Positions 62,977-64,000 of a DNA stretch of 64,000 nt are shown piece by piece. Within the stretch, counting starts at the first letter, position 1; every line of letters starts with the position of its first letter. A program made the translations under genes and the position numbers. The stretch spans positions 52,381,318-52,445,317 of the forward strand of contig JAAALK010000081.1 in the NCBI GenBank assembly GCA_019279435.1. The letters run 5' to 3'. This DNA is from Zizania palustris. Lineage: Eukaryota; Streptophyta; Magnoliopsida; Poales; Poaceae. Under the pieces are notes generated by a model. It was not told where the DNA came from. It made no database searches and worked only from the letters and a program-made list of their open reading frames with translations.

Positions 62977-63582
62977 CTAGTCTATCAGGATAGGTTTGGC
63001 CTCTAGGGCGGTGAGATATACTCGGGTGGCGATCCCTAGGTTCAACCTTTCCATCTCCTTGTATAGGAAAGGGGCCTGGTCCTGTATCATGATGGCATTG
63101 CAGTACCCTTTTTGACTTAGGGCGTCTGCCACCACATTTGCCTTGCCTGGGTGATAATGGATGCCCAAGTCATAATCCTTGATCAACTCCAACCACCTCC
63201 TTTGCTTGAGGTTCAGGTCCGGTTGGGTGAATATATACTTGAGGCTCTTGTGATGGGTGAAGACCTCGCACCGATTTCCCACAAGGTAATGCCTCCATAT
63301 CTTCAAGGCATGAACCACGACTGCTAATTCCAGGTCATGGGTCGGGTAATTCAGCTCATGTGGTATCAGCTGTCGAGAGGCGTAAGATATCACCTTCCCA
63401 TCTTGCATCAAGACACATCCCAACCCTTGGCGAGAGGCATCACAATACACGTGGAAGTCCTTCCAGATGTTTGGTAGAGTCAGAATTGGGGCTGACACGA
63501 GCTTCTTCTTAAGGGTCTGGAAGCATTCTTCACAATTTGGGGTCCATTCAAACTTTACCTCCTTCTGCAATAGCCTGGTCAT
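62977..63582 (-). pseudogene. Element C pol: RNase H and linker
   Basis: WTPNCEECFQTLKKKLVSAP, YCDASRQGLGCVLMQDGKVI, YPTHDLELAVVVHALKIWRH and ANVVADALSQKGYC give RNase H with its linker to integrase. FTDHKS reads FTHHKS, so one conserved acidic residue is His. It is bounded by a TAG at about 62978 (CAG in the relatives) and by a TGA upstream (63603). Confidence 0.9.
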
Positions 63583-63585
63583 GGG

Positions 63586-64000
63586 CTTAGCGATCTTTGA
63601 GAAATTCTCGATGAATCAGCGGTAATATTCGGCCAATCCGAGAAAACTCTGGATCTCGGTCATGTTTGTGGGTTGTAGCCAATTGGTCACTGCTTCTACG
63701 GTGGTTGGGTCCACAGCTATTCCTCCGACAGATATGACATGACCGAGGAACTTCACCTCAGATGACCAAAACTCACACTTGCTGTATTTGGCGTACAACT
63801 GCTGTTCCCTTAGCTTTCCGATTGTCAGACGGAGGTGGGTCTCATGTTCTTCCTTGGTATTTGAGTAGACGAGGATATCGTCGATGAACACCACGATGAA
63901 CTTATCCAAGAACTCCATGAATACATTGTTCATCATGTTCATGAAAAAGGCCGGGGCATTCGTGAGTCCGAACGACATCACAGTATACTCGTAGAGTCCA
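63586..64000 (-). pseudogene. Element C pol: reverse transcriptase, C-terminal part
   Basis: Runs off the window edge. MSFGLTNAPAFFMNMMNNVF, VVFIDDILVYSNTKEEHETH (active site FIDD), CEFWSSEVKFLGHVISVGGI and SFLGLAEYYR match element B. A TGA replaces the Arg codon CGA of YYRRFIE (near 63617), another C-to-T change. Confidence 0.92.

Larger units (their letters stand above)
59547..64000 (-). mobile_element. Element C: Tekay-type Ty3 chromovirus, partial (continues beyond the window)
   Basis: Left (3') LTR 59547-61519, polypurine tract, then minus-strand pol up to reverse transcriptase at the window edge. Same family as A and B but clearly diverged. The presumed target duplication is GACGT (59542-59546); its partner lies outside. 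Pol carries several in-frame stops. Confidence 0.92.

Overview
The window is intergenic DNA of a plant, almost certainly a grass (Poaceae). I see no complete host gene. Nearly every base can be assigned to transposable elements nested in one another, or to short exon pieces of plant genes apparently carried or disrupted by those elements. The grass assignment rests on the element types: Tekay/Del-type chromoviruses with LTRs of about 3.3 kb and an extra ORF upstream of gag, a Tat-lineage Ty3 element with an antisense ORF, a SIRE-like Ty1/copia LTR, a CACTA element with TGAGGC subterminal repeats and a Helitron end of the TCTCTACTA type. The GC-rich, monocot-like exon pieces agree. I cannot name the species.

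Layout, left to right. Positions 1-1492 are the 3' end of a SIRE-like copia element. It sits inside the pol gene of a large plus-strand Tat-lineage Ty3 element that occupies 1493-36993. The Tat element supplies the C-terminal pol (RNase H, second RNase H, integrase; 1493-3464), a 58-bp minisatellite (3607-3807 and 7225-7551), an antisense ORF (8240-8770 and 20975-23644) and a 536-bp 3' LTR with ends TGTTGG...CCAACA (24207-24379 and 36631-36993). Three Tekay-family insertions split it, each with a perfect 5-bp target duplication: a solo LTR (3808-7224, GAGCC), full-length element A (8771-20969, ACGCC, decayed) and full-length element B (24380-36625, TTCGG, young, with uninterrupted ORFs).

To the right of the Tat element lie minus-strand plant gene fragments: a VAMP71-type R-SNARE exon, exons of an unrecognised gene, and exon 1 of actin-interacting protein 1 (AIP1). 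At 57188 there is a Helitron-type 5' end, also minus strand, so these pieces may be one Helitron's captured cargo. They are split by two insertions. A CACTA transposon (37415-42069, target duplication AGT) lies exactly inside the VAMP exon and itself carries a LINE plus TRAP-alpha and seryl-tRNA synthetase fragments. A Ty1/copia element (43214-55789, CTTCT) contains a hAT MITE, a gag-only LTR element D (47748-52502) and a further solo LTR (53153-54945).

From 57189 to 59546 there are poorly preserved LTR-like pieces and a palindromic repeat cluster. From 59547 to the window end lies a third Tekay-type element, C, with a shortened LTR and several nonsense codons. It continues past the window.

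Functionally, only element B looks as if it could encode a complete set of retrotransposon proteins: ORF0, Gag, protease, RT/RNase H, integrase and chromodomain. Its Gag zinc knuckle lacks the usual histidine. Everything else is broken.
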